A program made the position numbers and the translations under genes. Source: Chloroflexota bacterium (GTDB taxonomy: Bacteria > Chloroflexota > Anaerolineae > Ardenticatenales > Ardenticatenaceae). From it: a DNA stretch of 5,474 bases. Location: positions 1-5,474 of the forward strand of contig DOUV01000732.1 of assembly GCA_003520455.1 (NCBI GenBank), read 5' to 3'. The notes under the pieces were generated by a model. It had not been told where the DNA came from and made no database searches. It worked only from the letters and a program-made list of their open reading frames with translations. Within the stretch, counting starts at the first letter, position 1; every line of letters begins with the position of its first letter. Of the stretch, positions 1-5,474 are shown piece by piece.

Positions 1-2
1 AC

Positions 3-360
3 GCCACCTTCCTGGGCGGGAGTCGCTCCGACTCTGGCCAGGGCATCGCCGTGGACGGGGCCGGCGCGGCCTACATCACGGGCGAGACCGGCTCCGCCGA
101 CTTCCCCACCACCCCCAGCGCCTTCGACCCCAGCTTCAACGGGGGCTGGGACGCCTTCGTGGCCAAGCTGAACGCCGGCGGCACCACCCTCCACTACGCC
201 ACCTTCCTGGGCGGGGGTGGCGGCGACAAGGGCCATGCCATCGCAGTAGATGGGGCCGGCGGAGCTTACGTTACGGGCTGGACCACCTCCACTGATTTCC
301 CCACCACGCCGGCGCCTTCGATCCCAGCTACAACGGCGGCACCGCCTTTGTGGTGAAACT
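3..360 (+). repeat. Two tandem SBBP repeat units, 195-base (65-residue) period
   Basis: Unit 1 starts at base 3 and unit 2 at base 198. The first 18 bases of each unit are identical (encoding ATFLGG), and both units then encode IAVDGAG, a Y-[IV]-T-G stretch, DFPTTP, FDPS-[FY]-NGG and an AFV-x-KL ending. Unit 2 carries the apparent one-base loss at about 311-313. It is also one residue shorter at NGG-TAFVVKL than NGGWDAFVAKL in unit 1. After unit 2 the repeats stop and a short glycine/serine/proline linker leads to the C-terminal calcium loop. More units presumably lie upstream of the window. Confidence 0.85.
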
Positions 361-439
361 GGCGGTGGGGGGCAGCGGCAGTGGGCCAGGCAAGCCACCG
401 CTGATTGTTGTTCATGGATTCCAGGGCCTTGCCCCACGC

Positions 440-517
440 TTCGATCTGGACGGCGATGGGGACATCGACATGGTCGATGTGATACGCGTGGCGGTGGAGT
501 GGCAGCGGGTCCGTTCG
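440..517 (+). other. Dockerin-like calcium-binding loop at C-terminus of the SBBP protein
   Basis: In the frame ending at TAG 518-520, residues FDLDGDGDIDMVDVIRVAVEW form one 12-residue EF-hand-like loop. Acidic residues stand at loop positions 1, 3, 5, 9 and 12, with Gly at 6 and Ile at 8, followed by an amphipathic helix. This matches half of a type I dockerin. Dockerins normally have two such loops and only one is present, so cohesin binding is not implied. Solitary loops of this kind are common at the C-termini of exported repeat proteins, where they probably act as a Ca-stabilised cap or anchoring tag. The motif is seen directly; the role is inferred. Confidence 0.7.
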
Positions 518-529
518 TAGCGCGCAGGC

Positions 530-618
530 GGGGGACTACAGCGGATTGCGAAAGAAACGAAGGAACGAATGCGCAGTCAGCAGCAATTCGTTCCTTTCCC
601 CATTCGCTGTAGTCCCTC
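530..618. repeat. Long two-part inverted repeat / hairpin between convergent genes
   Basis: Outer arms 530-546 and 602-618 pair over 17 positions, including two G-T wobbles (531/617 and 544/604). The core GGGACTACAGCG pairs with CGCTGTAGTCCC. Inner arms 560-570 and 586-596 pair perfectly over 11 bp (AAGGAACGAAT against ATTCGTTCCTT), extendable by a 559/597 wobble, around a 15-base loop. Between the two stems is an asymmetric internal loop (547-558 against 598-601). The structure starts 10 bases after the SBBP stop codon and lies 74 bases beyond the stop of the minus-strand gene. It could act as a transcription terminator or mRNA 3'-end stabiliser, but it has no T-run, so it is not a textbook Rho-independent terminator. 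It could instead be a copy of a dispersed palindromic repeat. No flanking direct duplication is visible. Confidence 0.75.
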
Positions 619-691
619 CCGAGCGACACCGGCGCGGCCACGCCGCACACAAAGCACGCTCTACGAGAACACGCAACGCGTCGGACAACGG

Positions 692-1135
692 TCAGCGCGG
701 GAGGGAGTGTTTTTCGATTCGAGCGTTGCGATCGGTTTGACTGGGAGCGAGGGTCCCGCGCGCGGGGGCGCTGAGGGCGAGCTCACCATGCCTGGCGAGA
801 TGCTCGGCCTCCAGTAACCGCTGGAGCCGGGGGGACATCGACGGAGCGGTAAACGAGACCGCGGGTGCCCGGGGGGCCAATTTGAGCGTGGCAACGGTCA
901 CGGCCGGAGCTGGGCTGAGGAGACCCACAACGAGGGCAACAACTGTCGTCAGCGCTAAGAAGAAAGAGTTGGCTGAAATATGCAAGTGGCGTTGCGGCGC
1001 GGGCGCGTTCAGGCGCGCAGCCAGGCGCGGCCAGAGGGTCGGCGAAGGCTCGGCCTGCCCGTAGGCACTCCGCAACGTCTGGTGCAGCAGGGCGTCGAGA
1101 TCGTCGCGATCGTCGAGCCACTCAGGCGAGTTCAT
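692..1135 (-). CDS. Putative membrane anti-sigma factor (single-pass, no zinc finger)
   Basis: This gives a 147-residue protein if it starts at the ATG at 1135-1133. An in-frame ATG at 1162 would add nine residues (MRHFPGNSS) but lies deeper inside the sigma gene with no clear ribosome site. The 1135 start has a GGGA-containing stretch about 8 bases upstream. The N-terminal part is acidic and helical (EWLDDRDDLDALLHQTL), followed by PSPTLWPRLAARL, a W-x-R-[IL] style stretch often seen in small sigma-linked membrane proteins. One hydrophobic segment (about residues 58-79, FFLALTTVVALVVGLL) would cross the membrane. The C-terminal part, rich in Ala, Pro, Arg and Leu, would lie outside. The start overlaps the ECF sigma stop by 14 bases, which points to translational coupling and to an anti-sigma role. 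There is no Cys anywhere, so the usual HxxxCxxC zinc-binding anti-sigma motif is absent. The function rests on position and topology, not on a recognised domain. Confidence 0.65.
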   Translation of the reverse strand: MNSPEWLDDRDDLDALLHQTLRSAYGQAEPSPTLWPRLAARLNAPAPQRHLHISANSFFLALTTVVALVVGLLSPAPAVTVATLKLAPRAPAVSFTAPSMSPRLQRLLEAEHLARHGELALSAPARGTLAPSQTDRNARIEKHSLPR

Positions 1136-1715
1136 AGATGAGTTCCCAGGAAAATGCCGCATTTCGCTCGAGAAGCGCCCGCAATCGCTTTCGGGCGGTA
1201 TGCAGGCGCCGCTTCACGGTGCCCTCAGGACACTCGAGAATCGTCGCGACTTCCGCAATGGAAAAACCCTGAAGGTAATAGAGGATCAGAACTGCCCGGT
1301 GAAGTGGGTCGAGCGTGCCCAGTCCGTCGAGCAGTTGGGTGCGAAGCTCATCACGCTGGACGTGCCCCTCCGGCGATTGGCAGCGTGGGGCCTGCAAGAA
1401 CTCCGCCCATTCGTCGATGGAAGCCACCAGGCGGCGCCAGCGCGCCCGGCGCAGCTCATCGCAACTGCGGTTGACGGCCACCCGGTGCAGCCAGGCGCCG
1501 AGCGACTGGGAGGGATCGATCTTGCCGCGCAGAATGTACTGGTGCACCCGCAAGAAGCAGTCCTGGAGAATTTCTTCGGCCAGTTCACGATCGTTCGTGA
1601 TGCCGATGGCGGTGCCAAATACCTGACGCTTGTAACGCTCGAAGAGCGTCCGGAAGGCGTCGACGTCACCCGCTTTCGTTCCGGCGATCAGTTCGGCGTC
1701 GGTCATCAGCGACAT
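1122..1715 (-). CDS. ECF-family RNA polymerase sigma factor (sigma-70 regions 2 and 4)
   Basis: This encodes a 197-residue alternative sigma factor of the extracytoplasmic function type, close to the usual family length. Region 2 spans roughly residues 21-95. It includes FRTLFERYKRQVF, the acidic ELAEEILQDCFLRVHQYI that contacts RNA polymerase and the -10 element, and AWLHRVAVNRSCDELRRARWRR. Region 4 spans roughly 123-183, with a helix-turn-helix at FSIAEVATILECPEGTVKRR for -35 recognition. Regions 1 and 3 are absent, as expected for ECF factors. The start is either the ATG at 1715 or the one at 1706 (MTDAEL). The GAAGGG just upstream is too close to the first and about 10 bases from the second, so the shorter form is plausible. 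The stop overlaps the start of the downstream membrane protein, its likely anti-sigma partner. I could not find a convincing ECF-type autoregulatory promoter in the 97 bases upstream. The signal it answers is unknown. Confidence 0.95.
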   Translation of the reverse strand: MSLMTDAELIAGTKAGDVDAFRTLFERYKRQVFGTAIGITNDRELAEEILQDCFLRVHQYILRGKIDPSQSLGAWLHRVAVNRSCDELRRARWRRLVASIDEWAEFLQAPRCQSPEGHVQRDELRTQLLDGLGTLDPLHRAVLILYYLQGFSIAEVATILECPEGTVKRRLHTARKRLRALLERNAAFSWELIYELA

Positions 1716-1812
1716 GCCCTTCGCGCGTAGGAGAGCCGCCTGGAGTGGACATGGGAGCCAGCCGGAGCGGACCCACGAAGTGCCGCCACCAGGGTAGCGT
1801 TGGTATCGATTT

Positions 1813-2025
1813 CTACCCCATCAGGAGTGGGAGGGCGAGACCAAGGGCGGCGACAATGATCACAACCGCCAAGAGCCCCAGACTCTGCGTCAGCTTGGAG
1901 CGCTCGCCCGGCGACAGACCCGGTCCACCCGGCCAACGCGATGGCAGCCTGTTCACGATGAGGGCACCGACAAGTGCAAGAACAAGACCAATGCTTAGAA
2001 GTGCGACGAGGCCACGAATCAGCAT
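1813..2025 (-). CDS. Small hypothetical protein with two transmembrane helices
   Basis: This is a 70-residue protein I cannot assign to a family. It has two hydrophobic segments, at about residues 3-24 (IRGLVALLSIGLVLALVGAL) and 47-69 (LLAVVIIVAALGLALPLL). They are joined by a polar loop with RLPSRWPGGPGLSPGERSK. The loop carries a net positive charge, so by the positive-inside rule both termini would face outward. The start ATG at 2025-2023 has a GAGAG ribosome-binding stretch (2040-2036) about 10 bases upstream. A good sigma-70-type promoter on the same strand lies about 90 bases upstream of the start codon. It precedes the ECF sigma gene by 97 bases in the same direction, so it may be the first gene of a three-gene unit with the sigma/anti-sigma pair, or may stand alone. 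It overlaps no competing convincing reading frame. It is real as a gene with good probability; function unknown. Confidence 0.7.
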   Translation of the reverse strand: MLIRGLVALLSIGLVLALVGALIVNRLPSRWPGGPGLSPGERSKLTQSLGLLAVVIIVAALGLALPLLMG

Positions 2026-2035
2026 ATCAGCGAAT

Positions 2036-2040
2036 CTCTC
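2036..2040 (-). promoter_or_regulatory. Likely ribosome binding site of the two-helix protein
   Basis: On the minus strand AAGAGAG precedes the ATG at 2025, with GAGAG at 2040-2036 and a spacing of 10 bases. It is a weak but acceptable Shine-Dalgarno and supports that start codon over any internal one. Confidence 0.45.
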
Positions 2041-2120
2041 TTGACACCTTCTGATGGTTCATATATTGACATTCGAGACCCGATGCCGAACGGATACACG
2101 TATGGGGTACCCGGTGCGCT

Positions 2121-2149
2121 AGTGTAGAAAGATTCTTGCCTGCCGTCAA
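2121..2149 (-). promoter_or_regulatory. Sigma-70-type promoter upstream of the two-helix protein
   Basis: On the minus strand a -35 box TTGACG (2149-2144, five of six consensus bases) is separated by exactly 17 bases from a -10 box TACACT (2126-2121, four of six). It lies in the intergenic gap just after the phosphatase gene and points toward the gene starting at 2025. Transcription would begin near 2114, giving a leader of roughly 90 bases. No structured leader element is obvious. The promoter probably drives the two-helix protein and may read on into the ECF sigma operon. Confidence 0.55.
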
Positions 2150-2150
2150 G

Positions 2151-2180
2151 TCCGGATCGTCCCTGAGATCGGGCTCCGGA
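2151..2180 (-). terminator. Weak hairpin after the phosphatase gene, possible terminator
   Basis: Two copies of the palindrome TCCGGA (2151-2156 and 2175-2180) can pair with each other. An inner CCC/GGG pair (2161-2163 with 2171-2173) closes a 7-base loop. The hairpin starts within 10 bases after the phosphatase stop codon on the minus strand and just before the next promoter, which is where a terminator is expected. There is no T-run directly after it, so it may be a weak or Rho-assisted terminator, or chance in GC-rich DNA. Confidence 0.3.
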
Positions 2181-2185
2181 TGGAC

Positions 2186-5100
2186 TCATTCCGGCCGCCG
2201 TTTCAGCACCACCACGGTGAGATCATCGAACGCGTGCTCGTCCGCGTTGAACGCGGTAACGGCTGCGACAATCGCCTTCACAATCTCGCCGGCCGAGTCC
2301 GTGCGGTGGGCCCACACGACGTCGGCCAGCCGGCGGGTCCCGAAGAGGCGCATCTGGTCGTCAGACGCGTCGGTAATGCCATCGGTGTAGAGCACGATGA
2401 AGCTCCCCGGTGACAACTCGATGGTGGCCTCGGGGTAGCGGACCTCGTCCAGGATCCCCAGCGGAAGATTGCGGAGTGCGAACGACGCAAAGCTGTCCGC
2501 GACGCTGTCGTAGATGAGCGGCGGCAGATGGCCGGCGTTGCTGGCCACGAGTTGTCCTTCACGCGGTGAGAGCAGTGCCAGGAAGCAGGTGACGAACATG
2601 CCGCGCCGGGCATCCCTGGCCAACAGCGTGTTGGTCCGTGCGAGGGCTGCGCCAGCCTGCTCCTCGTTCCAAACGCTCTCCCGCAGCGCCGAGCGGGTGA
2701 GGACCATGAACAGCGCCGCCGCCATCCCCTTGTCGGCGACGTCGGCGATGGTGACCGCCTGACGATCGTGGCTGAGTGGAAAGAAGTCGTAGAAGTCGCC
2801 GGCGACCTCGCGGGCCGGGCGCCAGTAGCCGGCCAGCTCGTAGCCGGGCACCTCGGGCGGTCGCTCGGGCAGAAGCGCCGTCTGAAGCTGGCGGGCGAGC
2901 GTCAGCTCCTGTGTGCGCCGCTCGTTCTCGAGCGCTTCCCGGTTGAGCCGGGCGTTCTCAACCCCGATGGAGATCTGGCGCGCAATCCCCGCGAGAATCG
3001 CCCGGTTTCGATCGGTGAGAGCGACCACATCGCGCGGCAGGTCAACTACCATCAGGCCGAGAAACTGGTCGTGCGCCTGAAGCGGGCAGGCCACCACCAG
3101 CGGGTTGAAGAAGACACTCAGACCGCCGCGATTGCGCTCTGGCGAGTCGTCCAAGAGGAGCGGGGCGGAGGCTTCGACAACCTTCGGCAGCGCCGGGAAG
3201 GTAGCCTCGGTTAGCATGGTCTGGCCCCATTGCTCCTCAAGCTCGGAGGGGAGCCCGCAGACCTGAGCCGGCACCAATTGCCGGGCCTCAGCGTCCCAGA
3301 GATAGATGCCGCAGCGCTCTACTTCAGCCAGCATGATGGTCAGGCGGGTGATGAGTTGAAGCACGTCGGGTAACTCGTTGCGGCTCGCCACCGCCTCGGC
3401 GACCTGGAGGAGGGCCGTCGTGATCCAGGCCTCGTCGCGCTGGGCGGCATAGAGGCGGGCCGCCTGAATCGCAACCGCAGCCTGCTGGCCAATGCCGGCA
3501 ATCAAGGCACGCCGCCGGTCGCTCAGCGCCGCCGCATCCGGGAGGAAACCCAGGAGCAGGACCCCGACGGCCTCACCTTGGGCCAGCAAGGGGGCCGCCA
3601 CCAGGCTGTAGCGATGAGCCGGCAGCTCGCCGCCCTCCGCTGGGACGGCTCGCCCCTCAACATCGGCAGGAACCAGGAACCGATCATAGGGCGGCGGGAT
3701 GAGCGGGGATGCGCTCGCGTTCGGAACCGTCACCAGGTGCTGCTCCCGGGACACCTCATCGAGCAAGGGAAACTCCGCCAGGGCCGGACGAAGCGCTGTG
3801 AGGCGGGCCAGGTCGGCACGGTCGAGGCCGTAGGCGTCGGCCAGCTCGAAGGAAGAGCCGGTCTGCCCGTCCCGGCGGCGCTGGGGAAACCCGCTCCGCC
3901 CCTCGACATCGCGCCAAAGATAGATCGCCGTGGCACTCGCCCCGGTCAAGATCGGCGTGATGCGCACGACCGTCTCAAGTACCTCACCCAGGCGGGTGAG
4001 GGTACTGACCGCCTCGGCGACCTGGAGGAGAGCAGTGTTGACCCAGGTCTCCTCACGCTGAGCTGCGTAGAGGCGGGCATCTTCGATGGCAATCGCCACC
4101 TGGTCGGCCAATGTCGCGAGTGTAAAGTGATCGTCCTGATCGAAGGCGCCGGGCGTGTCGCTCTGCACATCCAGCACTCCCAGCACCCGGTTCTCGACCA
4201 TGAGGGGCACGGCCAACTCGGCGCGGGTATCCGGCAGCAGGCGCGCGTCGTCGCGGACGTAGCGTGGCTCGACTGCGATATCATTGACCATCAACGGTTC
4301 AGCATGGGTCGCAACCCAGCCGATGATGCTATGCTCGGGATCGTTGAGCGGGCAGCGCGGTGGACGACGGGCTAGTGCCTCCCCGACCGGCCCACTCCCG
4401 GCCCGAAAAACAACCTCTTCACGCTCTGCGTCCACCAGGTAAATCTGGACGTGGTAGTACTTGAAGGTCTCCTTGATCAGATCCACCACATGATCGAACA
4501 GTTCGTCCAAATCGAGGATTGCGACAACCTGGCGGCTGACCTCGGCGATGGTTTGAAGCTGGAGCGCACGCCACTGTTCCTGACGGTAGTGGCGCGCGGT
4601 CTCGATCGCCACTGCGGTCTGAGCGCCTAACAACGCCAGGGTCTGCGCCGTCTCGCTGCTCATCAGCCCGGTCGACTCGACCGTGAACAGGCCCAAGAGC
4701 CGGTCGCCCACAATCAACGGGGCGACCAGCGCGCGCCCCTCTTGCAAGAGCACGTGCTCGGTCAGCGCCGCATGCACACTCCGCGGGCTCAGATCGGGCA
4801 GGAGACGCGTCTCTGGCGCCATGCGGATGTGCTCGCTCACGAGCGCGAGGCTCTCCTCACGGTCTGGCGCGGCCTCACCGGCGACACAGACGGTCCGCCA
4901 GGTGCCATCCTCGTGCAGCGCCAGGGTGAAGTGAACCGGCTGAATGGTGAGGCGGTTGATGAACTCGAGCAGCAGCATGGAGAGACGCGACTCATCCAAC
5001 TGCGCATGCACCACGGCCTCGCTGAATTCGCTCAGCAGCGAGACGGTTCGCAGGCGCTCGCGAGAGTGGCGCAAGGAACCCGCCAGGACGCGCACGATCA

Positions 5101-5474
5101 CGGCCACCCCCACGACTGCGATGCTGAACAAGAACTGCAGCGCCGGGTCGAAGGTCAACCAGGCGGCGGCAAACAGCAGCGCGAACGGCAACGGAATTAA
5201 CTCGACGAGGAGTGAGGCGCCCGTGATCGCCCGGAGAAACGCGCGGGCATGCGCCCGACCACCCCGCGCCAGGGCATTCCCGATCCAGAGGAGGTGATCG
5301 AGACCAAACCAGGTCAAAAAGAGCGCCAGGAGCGGCGGGAGCTGGGTCGCCGCGCTGGTTGTGGGGGCCAGGCGGCCCCCAAGCGCCAGATAGAAGGCGC
5401 CCGCGACCAGCGCCATCAGCGCGCGGACGCCGGCCGCGAAGATGGACCGCTCGATCAAGGCCGGAAAGGCCTGC
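2186..5474 (-). CDS. Membrane-anchored multi-GAF SpoIIE/RsbU-type PP2C serine phosphatase, 5' end probably beyond window
   Basis: Numbering is from an in-frame TTG at 5458, giving 1090 residues. No stop separates that TTG from the window edge (upstream codons read QAFPA) and there is no ribosome site, so the true start is probably outside. About four hydrophobic segments (near residues 9-27, 40-62, 75-100 and 104-127) form a membrane anchor. Four GAF-like sensory domains follow at roughly 140-288, 300-462, 473-665 and 678-836. The second is the most typical (VPLMVENRVLGVLDVQSD); the first is divergent, and the third carries a proline-rich insertion near 520-610. A short helical linker (LTLARQLQTALLPERPP) leads to the SpoIIE/PP2C catalytic domain, about 870-1087. 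Its metal-site motifs are intact: GDFYDF (887-892), ADVADKGMAAAL (905-916), NAGHLPP, LYTDGITDA and DDLTVVVL. Family members dephosphorylate phosphoserine on STAS anti-anti-sigma proteins in partner-switching pathways; here the substrate is not in the window. It is probably an active, signal-gated phosphatase acting at the inner face of the membrane. Confidence 0.92.
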   Translation of the reverse strand, partial: QAFPALIERSIFAAGVRALMALVAGAFYLALGGRLAPTTSAATQLPPLLALFLTWFGLDHLLWIGNALARGGRAHARAFLRAITGASLLVELIPLPFALLFAAAWLTFDPALQFLFSIAVVGVAVIVRVLAGSLRHSRERLRTVSLLSEFSEAVVHAQLDESRLSMLLLEFINRLTIQPVHFTLALHEDGTWRTVCVAGEAAPDREESLALVSEHIRMAPETRLLPDLSPRSVHAALTEHVLLQEGRALVAPLIVGDRLLGLFTVESTGLMSSETAQTLALLGAQTAVAIETARHYRQEQWRALQLQTIAEVSRQVVAILDLDELFDHVVDLIKETFKYYHVQIYLVDAEREEVVFRAGSGPVGEALARRPPRCPLNDPEHSIIGWVATHAEPLMVNDIAVEPRYVRDDARLLPDTRAELAVPLMVENRVLGVLDVQSDTPGAFDQDDHFTLATLADQVAIAIEDARLYAAQREETWVNTALLQVAEAVSTLTRLGEVLETVVRITPILTGASATAIYLWRDVEGRSGFPQRRRDGQTGSSFELADAYGLDRADLARLTALRPALAEFPLLDEVSREQHLVTVPNASASPLIPPPYDRFLVPADVEGRAVPAEGGELPAHRYSLVAAPLLAQGEAVGVLLLGFLPDAAALSDRRRALIAGIGQQAAVAIQAARLYAAQRDEAWITTALLQVAEAVASRNELPDVLQLITRLTIMLAEVERCGIYLWDAEARQLVPAQVCGLPSELEEQWGQTMLTEATFPALPKVVEASAPLLLDDSPERNRGGLSVFFNPLVVACPLQAHDQFLGLMVVDLPRDVVALTDRNRAILAGIARQISIGVENARLNREALENERRTQELTLARQLQTALLPERPPEVPGYELAGYWRPAREVAGDFYDFFPLSHDRQAVTIADVADKGMAAALFMVLTRSALRESVWNEEQAGAALARTNTLLARDARRGMFVTCFLALLSPREGQLVASNAGHLPPLIYDSVADSFASFALRNLPLGILDEVRYPEATIELSPGSFIVLYTDGITDASDDQMRLFGTRRLADVVWAHRTDSAGEIVKAIVAAVTAFNADEHAFDDLTVVVLKRRPE
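3391..3460 (-). repeat. Duplicated inter-GAF linker, copy 2 (partner at 4009-4078)
   Basis: This stretch encodes ARLYAAQRDEAWITTALLQVAEAV (in two parts: ARLYAAQR, then DEAWITTALLQVAEAV) at residues 667-690 of the phosphatase. It closely matches residues 461-484, encoded at 4009-4078, at an offset of exactly 618 bases (206 residues). The first 22 bases of the two plus-strand copies, starting CCGCCTCGGCGACC, are identical. It marks an internal duplication of a GAF-plus-helix module. The helices are probably the signalling coiled coils that join successive GAF domains. Confidence 0.8.
4009..4078 (-). repeat. Duplicated inter-GAF linker, copy 1 (partner at 3391-3460)
   Basis: This encodes ARLYAAQR followed by EETWVNTALLQVAEAV at the end of GAF domain 2 (residues 461-484). 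It is the upstream partner of the copy at 3391-3460 within the same gene. A third, more diverged version at the end of GAF domain 1 reads ETARHYRQEQWRALQLQTIAEV (in two parts: ETARHYRQEQ, WRALQLQTIAEV), near residues 286-307. That suggests repeated module duplication, with the latest event between GAF 2 and GAF 3. Confidence 0.8.

Larger units (their letters stand above)
1..520 (+). pseudogene. SBBP beta-propeller repeat protein with dockerin-like C-terminus, 5'-partial, apparent frameshift
   Basis: This is the 3' end of a repeat protein whose start lies upstream of the window. From base 3 the frame reads ATFLGGSRSDSGQGIAVDG, then YITGET, DFPTTP, AFDPSFNGG and AFVAKL. That is the classic SBBP (seven-bladed beta-propeller) repeat signature. 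A second copy begins at 198. Its frame is lost at about 311-313, where two bases (GC) stand where the first copy has a full codon (AGC) before GCCTTC. The original frame runs on to a stop at 354-356. Moving to the frame of base 314 restores AFDPSYNGG, AFVVKL and a sensible C-terminus, ending in TAG at 518-520. The tail carries a Ca-binding loop DLDGDGDIDMVD (443-478) followed by VIRVAVEW. SBBP proteins are usually exported surface or extracellular proteins. The true ligand or activity is unknown. It is called broken on the sequence as given, but a single-base sequencing or assembly error explains it equally well. The family call is firm; the pseudogene status is not. Confidence 0.75.

Noticed and set aside
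250..612. Plus-strand open frame of 120 codons across the SBBP 3' end and intergenic hairpin
   Set aside because: It is rich in Arg and Pro, low in complexity, and in the wrong frame for both halves of the SBBP protein. It runs through the inverted repeat, so it is not a credible protein.
530..618. Inverted repeat considered as a complete MITE or insertion-sequence remnant
   Set aside because: No flanking target-site duplication and no transposase fragment is visible. It is kept only as an inverted repeat of unknown origin.
634..646. Short GC hairpin (GCGGC, loop CAC, GCCGC) considered as terminator of the anti-sigma gene
   Set aside because: It has only 5 bp and no T-run on either strand. 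Such stems are frequent by chance at this GC content.
1200..1730. Plus-strand open frame of 176 codons opposite the ECF sigma gene
   Set aside because: It is exactly antisense to a firmly identified sigma factor and has no family features of its own.
1716..1812. Search for an ECF-type autoregulatory promoter (AAC ... CGT) upstream of the sigma gene
   Set aside because: An AAC and a CGT occur but at wrong spacing (about 21 bases), so no site is claimed.
2041..2071. Two plus-strand TTGACA boxes 25 bases apart (2041-2046 and 2066-2071), resembling -35 elements
   Set aside because: No well-spaced -10 box follows either one at 16-18 bases (the best, TATATT at 2062-2067, is only 15 bases away), and there is no plus-strand gene downstream, only the antisense of the phosphatase.
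3578..4375. Long plus-strand open frame of 265 codons inside the phosphatase gene
   Set aside because: It is antisense to GAF-coding sequence with clear family motifs. Its translation has no recognisable domain, as expected for a shadow frame in GC-rich DNA.

Overview
The window is GC-rich and densely coding. It most resembles a free-living member of the Chloroflexota (green non-sulfur relatives). The clues are an SBBP-type beta-propeller repeat protein ending in a dockerin-like calcium loop, a very long multi-GAF SpoIIE-type phosphatase, and an ECF sigma factor paired with a small membrane anti-sigma candidate that lacks a zinc finger. This lineage call is an inference from protein style, not from any marker gene.

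Layout from left to right. Bases 1-520 (+) hold the 3' end of a large SBBP-repeat surface or secreted protein. Its start lies outside the window, and one base appears to be missing near 311-313, so the last repeat and the C-terminal tail are read in a different frame. Bases 521-691 are a convergent intergenic region with a long two-part inverted repeat (530-618). Everything to the right is on the minus strand. Read in the direction of transcription, it is: the multi-GAF, membrane-anchored PP2C/SpoIIE phosphatase (window edge to 2186); a 160-base gap with a good sigma-70-type promoter; a 70-residue two-helix membrane protein (2025-1813); a 97-base gap; an ECF sigma factor (1715-1122); and a single-pass membrane protein (1135-692) whose start overlaps the sigma stop codon by 14 bases.

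How the parts may work together. The sigma factor and the overlapping membrane protein look like a translationally coupled sigma/anti-sigma pair that would pass an envelope or redox signal to transcription. The phosphatase is of the RsbU/SpoIIE class, which normally dephosphorylates STAS-domain anti-anti-sigma proteins. No STAS protein or HATPase kinase is in the window, so a link between the phosphatase and the ECF pair is only a hypothesis from gene order. I see no mobile element, CRISPR array, tRNA or rRNA. The window is mostly recognisable signalling and surface-protein families. The points most worth a second look are the frameshift, the inverted repeat, the zinc-less anti-sigma candidate and the duplicated GAF modules.
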